Shown piece by piece: positions 44,605-54,004 of a stretch of 64,000 nt of DNA. The notes under the pieces are model-generated. The model saw only the letters and a list, made by a program, of their open reading frames with translations. It ran no database searches and had not been told where the DNA came from. Each line of letters starts with the position of its first letter. Position 1 is the first letter of the stretch. Origin of the DNA: Paenibacillus contaminans (GTDB taxonomy: Bacteria; Bacillota; Bacilli; Paenibacillales; NBRC-103111); the NCBI RefSeq assembly GCF_003285015.1, contig NZ_QMFB01000001.1, forward strand, positions 620,001 through 684,000, written 5' to 3'. Made by a program: the position numbers and the translations under genes.

Positions 44605-46671
44605 ATGACGGATCATGAACGTAAGGGCGATGCGCCGATCAGCAGAAGAAAGCTTCTGGGAGCATTTGGAATGGCAGGCGCAGCTATCGCAGCCGAAGGG
44701 CTGATGAGCGCAAGTCATGTCGGCTATGCCAAGGAAAAAGAGGTAAAGGCGGCCTCCATGCCGGATCTGTTTATCAATGTTCAGGACCATGGAGCGGTCG
44801 GTGACGGAGTCGCCGACGATACGGTGGCGATTCAGAACGTCTTGAACGCATCGGCGGGCTTGACCGTCATCATTCCGAATGGCAATTACAAGATCGGCAG
44901 CCTGACGATCCCCGCTCAGGTGGAATTGATCGTTCAGAACGGAGCGGTGCTCCGTCCGCAAGCGCCATGCACGATCGCGTGTTACGGCAGTTTTATTGCA
45001 GGTCCTTACCGGGTATTCGATTTTCCGTACATTCGTAATTCCGGGACGCTGCAAGTCCAGTTCCAAGGCTTCCGCTCCCTTGAGTACTGGCTTCCCGAAT
45101 GGTTCGGGGCGGTCGGAGACGCTAACGTAGACGAGACGAATGCCAGCCTTCCGGTTGTGACGGGGACGGACAGCTCCTTGGCGTTCGAAGAGTGTTTGCT
45201 CGCTATGAGCCAGACGGGCGTAAGCACCATGAAGCTGAATCATCGGAACTTTTTGTTTGAGCACGAGGTGAATGTATTCGACGGCAACTTTCGCTTGGAA
45301 GGCAGCACCCATGCAAAATTTGCCGCTGTCGTTATCGGCGATAATCCGTCCGGCTACAAAATTCATATCGATACCGGCTATTTGACGGGCAAGGGGATCG
45401 AGTCGCTATTCGTCATCAAGCATACGCAGCCTTTTGTCGGCTACTTCGGCTTTCATATCGGGAACTGCTTTTTCCGCAGTTATCTGAACGGTCCATTTGC
45501 GGCGGTCAAAGTGACGGAGCCGCAGTCGCCGACGCTCGGAGCGCCGCCAAGGCCCTGTGTAATCGACAACTGCCGGTTCTTCAAGTTCAAGAAAGCGATT
45601 TGGGCGAACGGGCTGTTCGGCATCGGGACGTTGAATATAACGAACTCCTATTTCGCTTCGAGCGAATTTTGGGGAGAGTATTATTCCGTTTATAGCGACG
45701 CTTATGCCGGCGTGACCAATTTCAATTTCATCAACAACGTGTCCGAGCAGGGCGGCAGAATCAAGTTCGATCTCGTTCAGGATCCCACCTATGGGTACAT
45801 GGGAAGTCTGGAAGGACAATTCCGCATCGAGGGAAATCTGCTGGAAGGACAGCCGAATCCCATCGTTATTTACTCGAACGTGGCGAGCGGGACGATTCGA
45901 AGCAATTATTTCGAAGCCAACCGGGATTCGATTATCGAGTTTCATTCGCTCGGAAGAGATCAGGATGCGGACGGTTTAAAGGAAATCGTTTCGACGATCG
46001 ATATCAGCGACAATTTCTACCACGTGCTCACCAATGCGCAGATCGTGCTTAACAATTGTATCGTCACGAGATACGATATCGCAAACACGGCGGAGATCAA
46101 GACGTGCGTTTCCGGCGTACAGCGGTTTACGGTGGACAGCGGGAATGCGAAGGCGACGATATTTCAAGCTTTGGGCGATTTCTGCGGGTTTTCCGTCGAC
46201 TTCGGTTTTCTGCGCGATAATCTCGAAAGTGCTGTTCCGGTAACGGCGCAAGGCAAAATCGATTTTAACCAATATGGCGTCGATCTAGCGACTCCGCTCG
46301 GTCCGCGAAAATATTCCGAATTCATGACCGAATCTCCTGCGAAGGCGATCCCGATCGCCATCCAGTCGGACGAGATTTTCATTGTGGGAGCAATCATGAA
46401 AAAAACGATGAATGCGGCCAATTTTGTCGGAATCAAGATTGCGGACGGCTCCGGCACCGTGCTAAAAACGATACCGCCTATGATCAAGCTGAATGATAGC
46501 TTGAACGCGTTTACAGCTGTGTTTTTCGCGGTCGACGGCACTTCCATTGCCGGAACCGGCCGCAAGCTGAGCTTTTTTTGCTCGCAAGCGGGCAATACGG
46601 TAACCGACGCCTACTGTTATACGGTCAAGAAGAACGCGGCCGGGGAACAATTCGGCATATTTATCAAATAA
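44605..46671 (+). CDS. Tat-exported parallel beta-helix protein (pectate-lyase-like)
   Basis: A 688-residue protein. The N-terminal twin-arginine motif ISRRKLLGAFG is followed by an Ala-rich segment ending near residue 44. The body starts with the pectate-lyase-superfamily hallmark DHGAVGDGVADDTVAIQNVL and continues as a right-handed beta-helix of roughly 20-residue coils. A smaller C-terminal beta domain follows. GGGAGG is eight bases from the chosen ATG. It is probably a secreted polysaccharide lyase or hydrolase, or a glycan-binding protein; no catalytic residues could be assigned. Confidence 0.82.
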   Translation: MTDHERKGDAPISRRKLLGAFGMAGAAIAAEGLMSASHVGYAKEKEVKAASMPDLFINVQDHGAVGDGVADDTVAIQNVLNASAGLTVIIPNGNYKIGSLTIPAQVELIVQNGAVLRPQAPCTIACYGSFIAGPYRVFDFPYIRNSGTLQVQFQGFRSLEYWLPEWFGAVGDANVDETNASLPVVTGTDSSLAFEECLLAMSQTGVSTMKLNHRNFLFEHEVNVFDGNFRLEGSTHAKFAAVVIGDNPSGYKIHIDTGYLTGKGIESLFVIKHTQPFVGYFGFHIGNCFFRSYLNGPFAAVKVTEPQSPTLGAPPRPCVIDNCRFFKFKKAIWANGLFGIGTLNITNSYFASSEFWGEYYSVYSDAYAGVTNFNFINNVSEQGGRIKFDLVQDPTYGYMGSLEGQFRIEGNLLEGQPNPIVIYSNVASGTIRSNYFEANRDSIIEFHSLGRDQDADGLKEIVSTIDISDNFYHVLTNAQIVLNNCIVTRYDIANTAEIKTCVSGVQRFTVDSGNAKATIFQALGDFCGFSVDFGFLRDNLESAVPVTAQGKIDFNQYGVDLATPLGPRKYSEFMTESPAKAIPIAIQSDEIFIVGAIMKKTMNAANFVGIKIADGSGTVLKTIPPMIKLNDSLNAFTAVFFAVDGTSIAGTGRKLSFFCSQAGNTVTDAYCYTVKKNAAGEQFGIFIK

Positions 46672-46767
46672 CGGTGTTGGTCCAATCCATTCTACAAGTG
46701 TAATGGGCTTCTGCTTGATCCATCGCCTATCGACCCATCATCCTATCGAATATGTGGTGTTGATTTT

Positions 46768-48873
46768 ATGGAGAAGAAGCGTGACGAGTATGGATCAGTT
46801 ACAGATGAGCGGGCCGGATTGATCAGCCGGCGCAAATTGCTTGCCACGATCGGCTTGGCAGGCGTTACGGCAGCAGCCGGAACGCTGCTTCCAGGCGGAA
46901 TGGCGATGGCGCAGGCGGCAGCGGAGGAGGAGAAAAGCGATGCTGCGGGCGCGAAGAAGAAGCCGAAAGATCCGAAAGATCAGAAAGATCCGGTGACGGA
47001 AGATTGTCCATGCACGCCTTGTTTAGACGATATTCCCGCACTTCTTGCATTCGTAAGGGGCTCTCATACATGCGTCATCGTGTCCGATCCGCTGCGAGGC
47101 GGAACGTTTCAATGGGCGAGTTCGGGAACGCCGAACGAAGGCACGGTTTTTGCGGCTTCGGGCGGCGGGTATTGGCTGAGACAGTTCAGCGGCTCCTTCA
47201 ACGTATGCTGGTTCGGCGCCAAATCGTTTACCGACAGTACCGCGGCCATTCAGGCAGCGTTTAACGCGATTACGAGGCCGGGGAGCATTTATATTCCGGG
47301 AGGCGTCTACACGATATCATCCGAAATTCACGTTCCTTCGCAGGTAACCAGCATTCATGGCGACGGCCAATATGTCACTTACCTGATAGCCGTCTCCGCA
47401 AACGTGCTTCACGCGATGTTTGTAGGAACGACAGCCGATTCGATGTTGTATAAAGATTTATCCTTTGACGGGAATGCCGCAGCGGACTGCGCCGTTTACT
47501 TCGACATGATTACGCACAGCATGTTCGAGAACGTATTCATTACCGGAACCCGGGTTGAAGCGCTGCATGTTAATGGCTACAATAACACGTTTTTCCGCTG
47601 TCAGATCGTTTTGAACTACGGCGACGGTATCGGCAGCTACGGCACGCAAAATTACAATAATAACGTAAACGTGCTCGCGACGGATATTTATTCTAACGGC
47701 GGCATCGGCGTTCGCGTCGGCAACGGGTTAAACGTTAATATCAGCCACAGCACGATCGAAGGCAATAGCAAAGCAGGCGTTGTCGCATACGACTTGAAAA
47801 ATTTGAATATCGTGGAGAGTTATTTCGAGCGGAATGCCAGGATCGGTCTCGACTATACGGATTTGCAAAACCCGGCGGCGGTTAATGTCAAAAGCGATAT
47901 TCACATTTTGGGCGGCGGCGGAATTACGATCGGGATCGATCCGGCGAAGCCTATCGAATGCGTCAAAATAAGCGGAATCCACTGGACGCCGCTTAACAGC
48001 GAAGGGGTAGACAACGGCGGGATCAACAATACGAGCTTCGTGTTCAGCAATTATTTGGATAACATGACGATTGAAAGCGTGCAGGTTTACGACACGTCGA
48101 AAACGGATTCTTTACTTACGATTTGGGGCAACGGCAATACGAGCGTGGTCCAAGGAGACGTCATCATTCGAGCGTGCAGCCGTTCGGATGTCAAGCTGAT
48201 CGGCATCGATGCCGGGATGGCTGTAAGCGGCGGCCATTACATCGATATTTCCGGAACGAGGACCAAAAACTACTACGATCCCAATTTCATCGGTTACGTA
48301 AGACTGGCAGTTACAAGCGGCGATTTGATGAAAGCTCAAGAGCGGTTTAGCGATTTTCCTGCGTTCGAGCTAACGGACGGCACGGAGTTGTGGGGCAAAC
48401 CGCTTACCGGAATAGGAACGAACGCACCCGAGCTGCAGGGAGGGCTCGTTTGGTTCGGAGCTTGGGTGAAGGCGGATGCCGGGAACGACGTGAAGGTAGT
48501 CAGTTACGACGGCTCGGCGAGCCATGCCGATACGTTATCGGCTTCCGGATCCGGCAAATGGGTTTTTAAATCCATTCTCATTCCCGTAGGTTCTTCTGCG
48601 AATACGATCGCTTGCGCATTCCAGAAGCTGGGCACCGGCAGCGCCGGCAAGGTCGCACTCCCCGTTCTGGCATCGGTTGGCGCCGGTCAGACTCGTTTTG
48701 AAATCGGCAATTCGGTCGATTTCAAGCAATCTTCCTTTCCGGCGTCAGGTTATTGGGAGACGGGGGAAATCGTCCGGAACCTGGCACCGGCAGCCGGCGG
48801 TTATTTGGGCTGGATATGCGTGGCAGCGGGCAGTTCGGGGACGTGGAAAGGCTACGGAGCGATACAAGCCTAG
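46768..48873 (+). CDS. Second Tat-exported beta-helix protein
   Basis: A 701-residue paralogue in layout. The twin-arginine signal ISRRKLLATIG and Ala-rich core are followed by a Lys/Asp/Pro-rich tether with a PKDPKDQKDP repeat and a CPCTPC cluster. A beta-helix domain begins around the CWFGAKSFTDSTAAIQAAFN segment, with Asn-rich coils (NNTFFRCQIVLNYGDGIGSY). A C-terminal jelly-roll-like domain of about 150 residues follows (about 540-700). The ribosome site is weak (GTGGTG). It ends the module 3 operon before a strong terminator. Confidence 0.8.
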   Translation: MEKKRDEYGSVTDERAGLISRRKLLATIGLAGVTAAAGTLLPGGMAMAQAAAEEEKSDAAGAKKKPKDPKDQKDPVTEDCPCTPCLDDIPALLAFVRGSHTCVIVSDPLRGGTFQWASSGTPNEGTVFAASGGGYWLRQFSGSFNVCWFGAKSFTDSTAAIQAAFNAITRPGSIYIPGGVYTISSEIHVPSQVTSIHGDGQYVTYLIAVSANVLHAMFVGTTADSMLYKDLSFDGNAAADCAVYFDMITHSMFENVFITGTRVEALHVNGYNNTFFRCQIVLNYGDGIGSYGTQNYNNNVNVLATDIYSNGGIGVRVGNGLNVNISHSTIEGNSKAGVVAYDLKNLNIVESYFERNARIGLDYTDLQNPAAVNVKSDIHILGGGGITIGIDPAKPIECVKISGIHWTPLNSEGVDNGGINNTSFVFSNYLDNMTIESVQVYDTSKTDSLLTIWGNGNTSVVQGDVIIRACSRSDVKLIGIDAGMAVSGGHYIDISGTRTKNYYDPNFIGYVRLAVTSGDLMKAQERFSDFPAFELTDGTELWGKPLTGIGTNAPELQGGLVWFGAWVKADAGNDVKVVSYDGSASHADTLSASGSGKWVFKSILIPVGSSANTIACAFQKLGTGSAGKVALPVLASVGAGQTRFEIGNSVDFKQSSFPASGYWETGEIVRNLAPAAGGYLGWICVAAGSSGTWKGYGAIQA

Positions 48874-48898
48874 TTATTATGCAATGTATGGTAAGTTC

Positions 48899-48954
48899 AA
48901 AGCTCTACAGATCAGCCGCTTCATTCGAAGCGGCCGATCCGTAGAGCTTTTTTT
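48899..48954 (+). terminator. Terminator of sugar module 3
   Basis: Outer stem AAAGCTCTAC/GTAGAGCTTT and inner stem GCCGCTT/AAGCGGC, followed by a run of T. A strong end to the transporter and enzyme operon. Confidence 0.88.
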
Positions 48955-48991
48955 GTTCGTCCTGCCAACTAAGGTTCGAATAATGCCGGAG

Positions 48992-49067
48992 TCCGAATTT
49001 GCCTGTTTAGATAAGGGATTAACCGGTGTGCAGAGCGAAATAGCCGCTGCAAGGGGGTAAATTCGGA
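48992..49067. repeat. Intergenic inverted-repeat element
   Basis: TCCGAATTT and AAATTCGGA are exact inverted ends of a 76-base element containing GTTTAGATAAGGGATTAACC. Only one copy lies in this window. I recall similar elements from other Paenibacillus intergenic regions, but cannot verify this. Confidence 0.45.
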
Positions 49068-49171
49068 GTACAGGCGATAGAAGGTGTCTGAACGCGATTC
49101 CAATTGGGCAAAATCGGACTTGAGGACTACGACGAACTCTTCTGGATTTTTTAATTATACCTATTCTTCCA

Positions 49172-49202
49172 TTGACCGCTTACCATATCCATATGGTATG
49201 CT
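49172..49202 (+). promoter_or_regulatory. MerR-type promoter (19-bp spacer with palindrome)
   Basis: A -35 TTGACC and a -10 TATGCT are separated by 19 bp. The palindrome TACCATATCCATATGGTA (49181-49198) occupies the spacer and runs two bases into the -10 box. A long spacer filled by an operator palindrome is the hallmark of promoters twisted open by MerR-family activators such as BmrR. A ribosome-site-like AAAGGGTGA and a three-codon ORF (ATG ATC TAC TAA) follow. No MerR gene is present in the window. Confidence 0.6.
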
Positions 49203-49291
49203 GTTCGACAATAAGTATCGAAAGGGTGACCCCGAGCCGATGATCTACTAATCCTTTTCCACAAATGAAAAATCGTAAATAAACGAGTTTT

Positions 49292-49416
49292 CTGGATAGG
49301 ATTAGTGCGGACTTTAACTGGTTACGATTAGATCGTTGCTTCTTTGAGGGGAGCTGCGTTTCTATTTGTTTGCATCTGCCTCCTATCCGGTAAACGACTG
49401 GATAGGAGGTTTTTTT
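49292..49416 (+). promoter_or_regulatory. Transcription attenuator upstream of the efflux gene
   Basis: A terminator hairpin (CCTCCTATCCGG, 49379-49390, with CTGGATAGGAGG, 49398-49409, 12 pairs) ends in seven T, 54 bases before the efflux gene. Upstream, CTGGATAGGA (49292-49301) is an exact copy of the terminator's 3' arm and can pair over ten bases with its 5' arm, forming the antiterminator. Short ORFs (MIY, MKNRK) lie upstream in the leader. Confidence 0.7.
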
Positions 49417-49470
49417 GCGTTTGTAATATTCAGCTTGCGATTTTACCCCAAAAAAAGTTGGAGGATCTAT

Positions 49471-50652
49471 ATGAGTAAAATAACTGGAAATAATAAAAAA
49501 ATACTAGCGATTTTAATGTTCAATATATTCATTGTCATGGTAGGTGTCGGATTAATTACGCCCATTATGCCTCAATTGATCGTTGAGTTCGGAGCAAGCG
49601 GACAATCGATCGGATTACTGGTGGCTGCCTATGGTATAACGCAGTTTCTGCTATCTCCTCAAACCGGACAAATGTCCGATCGTTACGGGAGAAAAACATT
49701 CATCATAGCAGGCGCCATCGTTTTTGCTGTTGCTAAATTTATTTTTGCAATCGGTGATGCGCTCTGGATGTTATATACCTCAAGACTGCTTGAAGGCGTG
49801 GCTGCAGCTCTGATTGTGCCGCCAATGGTGGCATATGTGGCTGACATTACAACAATGGAAGAACGCGCCAAAGGAAATAGTCTGTTGGCGGCGGCGATGT
49901 CTTTCGGATTTGTAGTCGGGCCCGGACTTGGCGGATTTCTTGCGGGGTATGGAACGCGAATGCCGCTTTACGCAGCGACTGGAGCAGCTATTGCTGCAGT
50001 TATTGTTTCGTTGGTTTGGCTGCCCGAAAGTTTAACGAAAGAACAAATGAAAGAAGCGCGGTCAAAGGTAACCAAGAGGGAATCTTTCCTACAACAGTAT
50101 GTAAAATCTTTGCAATCCAAATATGCGATGATTTTTCTGCTTGTTATGGTGATGACCTTTGGCCTAGCCAATTATGAAGCCGTTCTTGGTTTATATGTAA
50201 CGAATCGCTTTCATTTCACGCCGCAGCACATTGCGGTGATTCTTACAGCGGGAGCCGTTATCGGCGTTGGTATGCAAGCGCTGCTTGCGGCTAAAGCAAT
50301 TAAGAAGTTCGGTGAAAATAAGACGATAAAAGGCTCGCTTCTTTTTGTATCATTCGCTTATGTCGTCCTTCTGTTTGCGAATCATTTTTGGAGCATCTTT
50401 CTGGTAACATCCTGCATTTTCTTTGCTTCCGCCATGCTTCGTCCAGCTCTTCATACGAAATTATCCAAAATGGCAGGAAATGAACAAGGATATGCGGCCG
50501 GTATGAACAATGCCTATATAAGTATCGGGAATATACTTGGTCCGACTCTTGCGGGCTTCTTATTTGATGTAAATATGTTTGCCCCGTTTCTAGCCGGCTC
50601 TTGTATTCTTCTCGCCGCTTATTTAATGGCATTAAGCAAAATTCGAACATAG
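49471..50652 (+). CDS. MFS drug efflux transporter (DHA1/Bmr-NorA-like)
   Basis: A 393-residue transporter with 12 predicted membrane helices. Motif A is GQMSDRYGRKTF between helices 2 and 3. The antiporter motif C is FVVGPGLGGFLAGYG in helix 5, typical of proton/drug antiporters. TTGGAGGATC precedes the ATG. It has a long leader with a MerR-like promoter and an attenuator, which points to induction by a drug or toxic metabolite. It is followed by a polyketide operon on the same strand and could protect against or export that product. Confidence 0.9.
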   Translation: MSKITGNNKKILAILMFNIFIVMVGVGLITPIMPQLIVEFGASGQSIGLLVAAYGITQFLLSPQTGQMSDRYGRKTFIIAGAIVFAVAKFIFAIGDALWMLYTSRLLEGVAAALIVPPMVAYVADITTMEERAKGNSLLAAAMSFGFVVGPGLGGFLAGYGTRMPLYAATGAAIAAVIVSLVWLPESLTKEQMKEARSKVTKRESFLQQYVKSLQSKYAMIFLLVMVMTFGLANYEAVLGLYVTNRFHFTPQHIAVILTAGAVIGVGMQALLAAKAIKKFGENKTIKGSLLFVSFAYVVLLFANHFWSIFLVTSCIFFASAMLRPALHTKLSKMAGNEQGYAAGMNNAYISIGNILGPTLAGFLFDVNMFAPFLAGSCILLAAYLMALSKIRT

Positions 50653-50802
50653 AATCTCGAATCCGAAAATGATCGAGACTCTGATTTGGCCGTAGTGAAA
50701 GAGTCATTATAAGCGGAAACGGCGAATATTGCGGCGTTGCTTCCAATTATTTGAGTGAACGCAAGCCTGATGACCGCAAATCGCTTCATGGCTTAACCGG
50801 AG

Positions 50803-50833
50803 AACAGCTCTAGTCATAACAGGGCTGTTTTTT
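50803..50833 (+). terminator. Terminator after the efflux gene
   Basis: Nine-pair stem AACAGCTCT/AGGGCTGTT (one T-G pair), ending in a T-run. It separates the efflux gene from the polyketide operon. Confidence 0.78.
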
Positions 50834-50947
50834 CTATTGTGAATGAGTGTTTTCCATCATACTTCATCGAAAGTGTGAATACATATGTTTAAACGAAGGT
50901 GCTTGTCTTACCAATCAATGAATTTTACGAGAGGATGGGTAACGGTA

Positions 50948-52099
50948 ATGGAACAAGCAGATCCAATCATTGCGATTCTCGGAATTGGCACAGCCGTACC
51001 AGATTTTCGTCTAGATCAAGCCGATACCTCGCGAAGATTAACCGAAGCACTAAGCGATAATCCCGATTCGGCACGTTGGGTGAAACGAATATTCAAGCAA
51101 TGCGGAGTGGAAGCCCGTTATACTTGTGAACGGAACCTACTGGAATCAGCCGAAAATTGCCGCTACTTTGCAGGGAAATCGGAACGTTCCATTCCATCGA
51201 CTGCCGAGCGAATGGCAAAGTATAAGCGGGAAGCTGTACCACTGGGGCTGAAAGCTGCAAGAAAAGCCATAGTAGACGGAAACGTAGATATGTCTGAGAT
51301 TACTCATCTGATCACAGTTAGCTGCACGGGTCAATTTCTTCCCGGTATGGATGCCGCAATTGTTCAACATCTGGGCTTGGCCGTCACAGTCAATCGGATT
51401 CCGCTTACCTTTCTAGGATGCGCAGCCGGATTAAAGGCCGTTTGTCTATCGAGACAAATCGTATCGGATAATCCCTTAGCCAAAGTACTTATTGTTTGCG
51501 TTGAATTGTGCACGCTTCACATCCAACCCTCCAGCAAACGAGAAGCTTTATTCGGCGCTTCTTTTTTTGGTGACGGAGCTTCAGCCTGCATTATAGGTTC
51601 GACTGGACTTAAACATAATGGAATTTTCCAACTAGGAAAAGAACATTCCACCCTTCTGCCGGACTCAGCCGAAGAGATGGTGTGGGAGGTGGGGGATAAG
51701 GGATTCGATCTTTATCTTTCGCCGAACATTCCGAAATTGATAGGCAGATTTGTTCCAGAACAGCTTAACTGTGTGATAAATGAAGATCAAATGCCCGAAC
51801 TATGGGCGATTCATCCCGGGGGCAAGGGGATTATCGATACACTTGAAGAAGTGCTCGCACTTACTGATGAGCAAACATCCCCGAGCCGCAGCGTGCTTCG
51901 CAATTATGGAAACATGTCCTCTGCAACTATATTATTCGTGCTTGACGAATTGAGGCAGAAGCTGATTAGCCACTGCTCCGGACCTACAAACGGCGTTGCG
52001 CTGGCATTCGGACCAGGCATTACCTGTGAGATCATACAGATCGCTTATATCCCATCCGTCACTTTTCACAAAATCATGATGGATGAAGCCCATGTTTAG
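50948..52099 (+). CDS. Type III polyketide synthase (chalcone/stilbene synthase family)
   Basis: A 383-residue homodimeric condensing enzyme. The catalytic triad is complete: Cys158 (FLGCAAGLKA), His289 (AIHPGGKGII) and Asn322 (NYGNMSSATILFVLDEL). The C-terminal GVALAFGPGITCE loop is present. Such enzymes extend fatty acyl-CoA or acyl-CoA starters with malonyl-CoA to alkylpyrones, resorcinols or phloroglucinols. The ATG of MEQADPIIAIL has AGAGGATGG upstream; ATGs 10 and 21 codons earlier are alternatives. First gene of a four-gene operon. Confidence 0.93.
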   Translation: MEQADPIIAILGIGTAVPDFRLDQADTSRRLTEALSDNPDSARWVKRIFKQCGVEARYTCERNLLESAENCRYFAGKSERSIPSTAERMAKYKREAVPLGLKAARKAIVDGNVDMSEITHLITVSCTGQFLPGMDAAIVQHLGLAVTVNRIPLTFLGCAAGLKAVCLSRQIVSDNPLAKVLIVCVELCTLHIQPSSKREALFGASFFGDGASACIIGSTGLKHNGIFQLGKEHSTLLPDSAEEMVWEVGDKGFDLYLSPNIPKLIGRFVPEQLNCVINEDQMPELWAIHPGGKGIIDTLEEVLALTDEQTSPSRSVLRNYGNMSSATILFVLDELRQKLISHCSGPTNGVALAFGPGITCEIIQIAYIPSVTFHKIMMDEAHV

Positions 52100-52802
52100 G
52101 AGTTTTAAGCAAAGAGCTACAGAACACGAGTTGATGGATGACTATTCGTCAGGAGGGCAAGAGCTGCGTGAAGCTTTGCGGCAGCTTCGGTTACTTAATC
52201 GGATATTCGCTGCCGCCGCACCCACTCTTTACGGTGTAAAGCGATTATGGGTGGAAGCGGACAAGCCGAGGCGTTTTTCCATTATAGATATTGGTTCCGG
52301 GTCGGGAGATGTAAATCGACACATACTGCGATGGGCGGATGAGAACAGGGTTGATTTACAAATTACGCTGGCTGATATTACGGAGGATGCTTGTGAAGAG
52401 GCAAGGATTCTTTATTGTAACGAACCGCGGATTCATGTGTTGCGAACCGATTTGTTCGGGCTTTCGGAGAGAAGCGCAGATGTGATAACAGGGACTCAGT
52501 TTGTCCATCATTTTGCGGAGGACGAGCTTTCCAAGGTTGTAGAAAGTATGTTGAAAGCATCCCGAATAGGCGTTGTGATCAATGATATCCATAGGCACTG
52601 GTTGCCATGGGCTGCGGTGTGGCTTGTGACAAGAATCGTCTCTGATAATCGGTATATTTTAAACGACGGGCCCCTGTCCGTCGCGAAAGGCTTTCGTTCG
52701 GAGGATTGGCTGAAACTTAAAGATCAATTGGTCGGCTCTGAGCTGTTCTACGCCTGGAGACCTTTGTTCCGGTATATGGTCGCCATTAAGAAAGCCGGCT
52801 AA
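52083..52802 (+). CDS. SAM-dependent methyltransferase of the polyketide operon
   Basis: A 239-residue class I methyltransferase. The SAM-binding motif I is IIDIGSGSGDVNRHI (about residues 67-81). Acidic motif II is ITLADIT, and a post-motif TGTQFVHHF follows. It overlaps the synthase gene by 17 bases (8 if the ATG three codons later is used), so it is translationally coupled. It likely O- or C-methylates the polyketide. It is not the isoprenylcysteine-type membrane methyltransferase (BpsB) found next to B. subtilis BpsA. Confidence 0.88.
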   Translation: MKPMFRSFKQRATEHELMDDYSSGGQELREALRQLRLLNRIFAAAAPTLYGVKRLWVEADKPRRFSIIDIGSGSGDVNRHILRWADENRVDLQITLADITEDACEEARILYCNEPRIHVLRTDLFGLSERSADVITGTQFVHHFAEDELSKVVESMLKASRIGVVINDIHRHWLPWAAVWLVTRIVSDNRYILNDGPLSVAKGFRSEDWLKLKDQLVGSELFYAWRPLFRYMVAIKKAG

Positions 52803-52827
52803 TAACAAAATATCGGAGTTGAAAGCG

Positions 52828-53973
52828 ATGAATCGTACCCTGGATGTAGCGGTACTTGGCGCAGGAATTGCCGGCAGTAGTTTGGCTAAGTCACTGGCGG
52901 ATCTCGGGTGGGAAACGGTATTGATCGACCGTATGCAATTTCCGCGGCACAAAGTTTGCGGAGAATTTCTTTCGCCCGAATCTCTTACTATGCTCGGCTC
53001 TCTAGGTTTAAGAGAACTAGTGTTATCGCTGCAACCTAGATTTATTAATCGAGCACGCGTTATCGTCGGCAATGGGAATGCCTTGGAAATCCCGCTACCG
53101 GGGAATGCAATAGGAATCAGTCGATATTCACTGGATTCTGCCTTTCAACTAGCAGCGGTAAACTCAGGTGTTCATATGCAGACCGCGACAATGATATCGT
53201 CCGTGACTCCGTGTGAAAGAGGATACGCGATTGAAACAAAACAAGGGGAAGAAAGAAAAACATTATACGTAAGAGCTGCTATAGCCGCGTGGGGCGCCAA
53301 TTGTCGTTCATGTTTGCCTGGTCATCGTCCGAATAGGAAGATTATGAACACGTACATAGGCGTGAAAACCCATTTTAGCGGGATAGAGATGGAGCCCGTC
53401 GTTGAGCTCTATTTTTTTGATGGCGGGTATGTAGGCGTTTCTCCTATTGAAGGAGGGATTGTCAACGTAGCAGCGCTGCTGAAGAGGAAAGCGTTTCAAA
53501 ATAATGAAAAAACGATATTAGGACTTATTGAAGCAGCATGCCGCAGAAACCCGAAGCTTTATCAGAAACTGGCTCATGCAGTACCGGTCCCCGGCACCCA
53601 AGCAGCCGTTGCCCCTGTAGAACTAAACCGCAAGCCGCTTGAATGGGATATCATTCCCCATGTTGGAGACGCTGCAATCATGATTCCGCCGCTTTGCGGA
53701 GACGGGATGTCGATGGCGCTGCGATCGAGCTTATTATGCGCACCGCTTGCAGATAGTTATTTAGCGGGGGATATTTCGCTATCCGAGTGGCGGCATGAAT
53801 ACTCGCGCTCGATACGGCGGGATTTCAATGGTCCGTTACGATGGGGACGACTTCTACAATGGCTATTCGACATTCCTGTTGTGCCCCGGCTGCTTGTAAA
53901 CGCAGCACATTTCGCACCAGAGTTGGCTTTTGGAATGGTTAACGCGACAAGACTGAAGGAATTCGATCCATAG
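52828..53973 (+). CDS. FAD-dependent oxidoreductase of the polyketide operon
   Basis: A 381-residue flavoprotein of the geranylgeranyl-reductase/PHBH-like group. N-terminal FAD motif VAVLGAGIAGSSLAKSLADL, then RHKVCGEFLSPES and the late GDAAIMIPPLCGDGMSMALRS (the GD and GDG motifs binding FAD). GGAG precedes the ATG; a TTG three codons earlier is less likely. It is probably an oxidase or monooxygenase tailoring the polyketide. Position third, 25 bases after the methyltransferase. Confidence 0.9.
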   Translation: MNRTLDVAVLGAGIAGSSLAKSLADLGWETVLIDRMQFPRHKVCGEFLSPESLTMLGSLGLRELVLSLQPRFINRARVIVGNGNALEIPLPGNAIGISRYSLDSAFQLAAVNSGVHMQTATMISSVTPCERGYAIETKQGEERKTLYVRAAIAAWGANCRSCLPGHRPNRKIMNTYIGVKTHFSGIEMEPVVELYFFDGGYVGVSPIEGGIVNVAALLKRKAFQNNEKTILGLIEAACRRNPKLYQKLAHAVPVPGTQAAVAPVELNRKPLEWDIIPHVGDAAIMIPPLCGDGMSMALRSSLLCAPLADSYLAGDISLSEWRHEYSRSIRRDFNGPLRWGRLLQWLFDIPVVPRLLVNAAHFAPELAFGMVNATRLKEFDP

Positions 53974-54004
53974 GCATCAAATCAGCACAATGAGGAGCAA
54001 GGTC

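Noticed and set aside
50714..50814. Short open stretch ending KSLHGLTGEQL before the efflux-gene terminator
   Set aside because: No start codon or ribosome site, and no family recognised; too short to call a relic.
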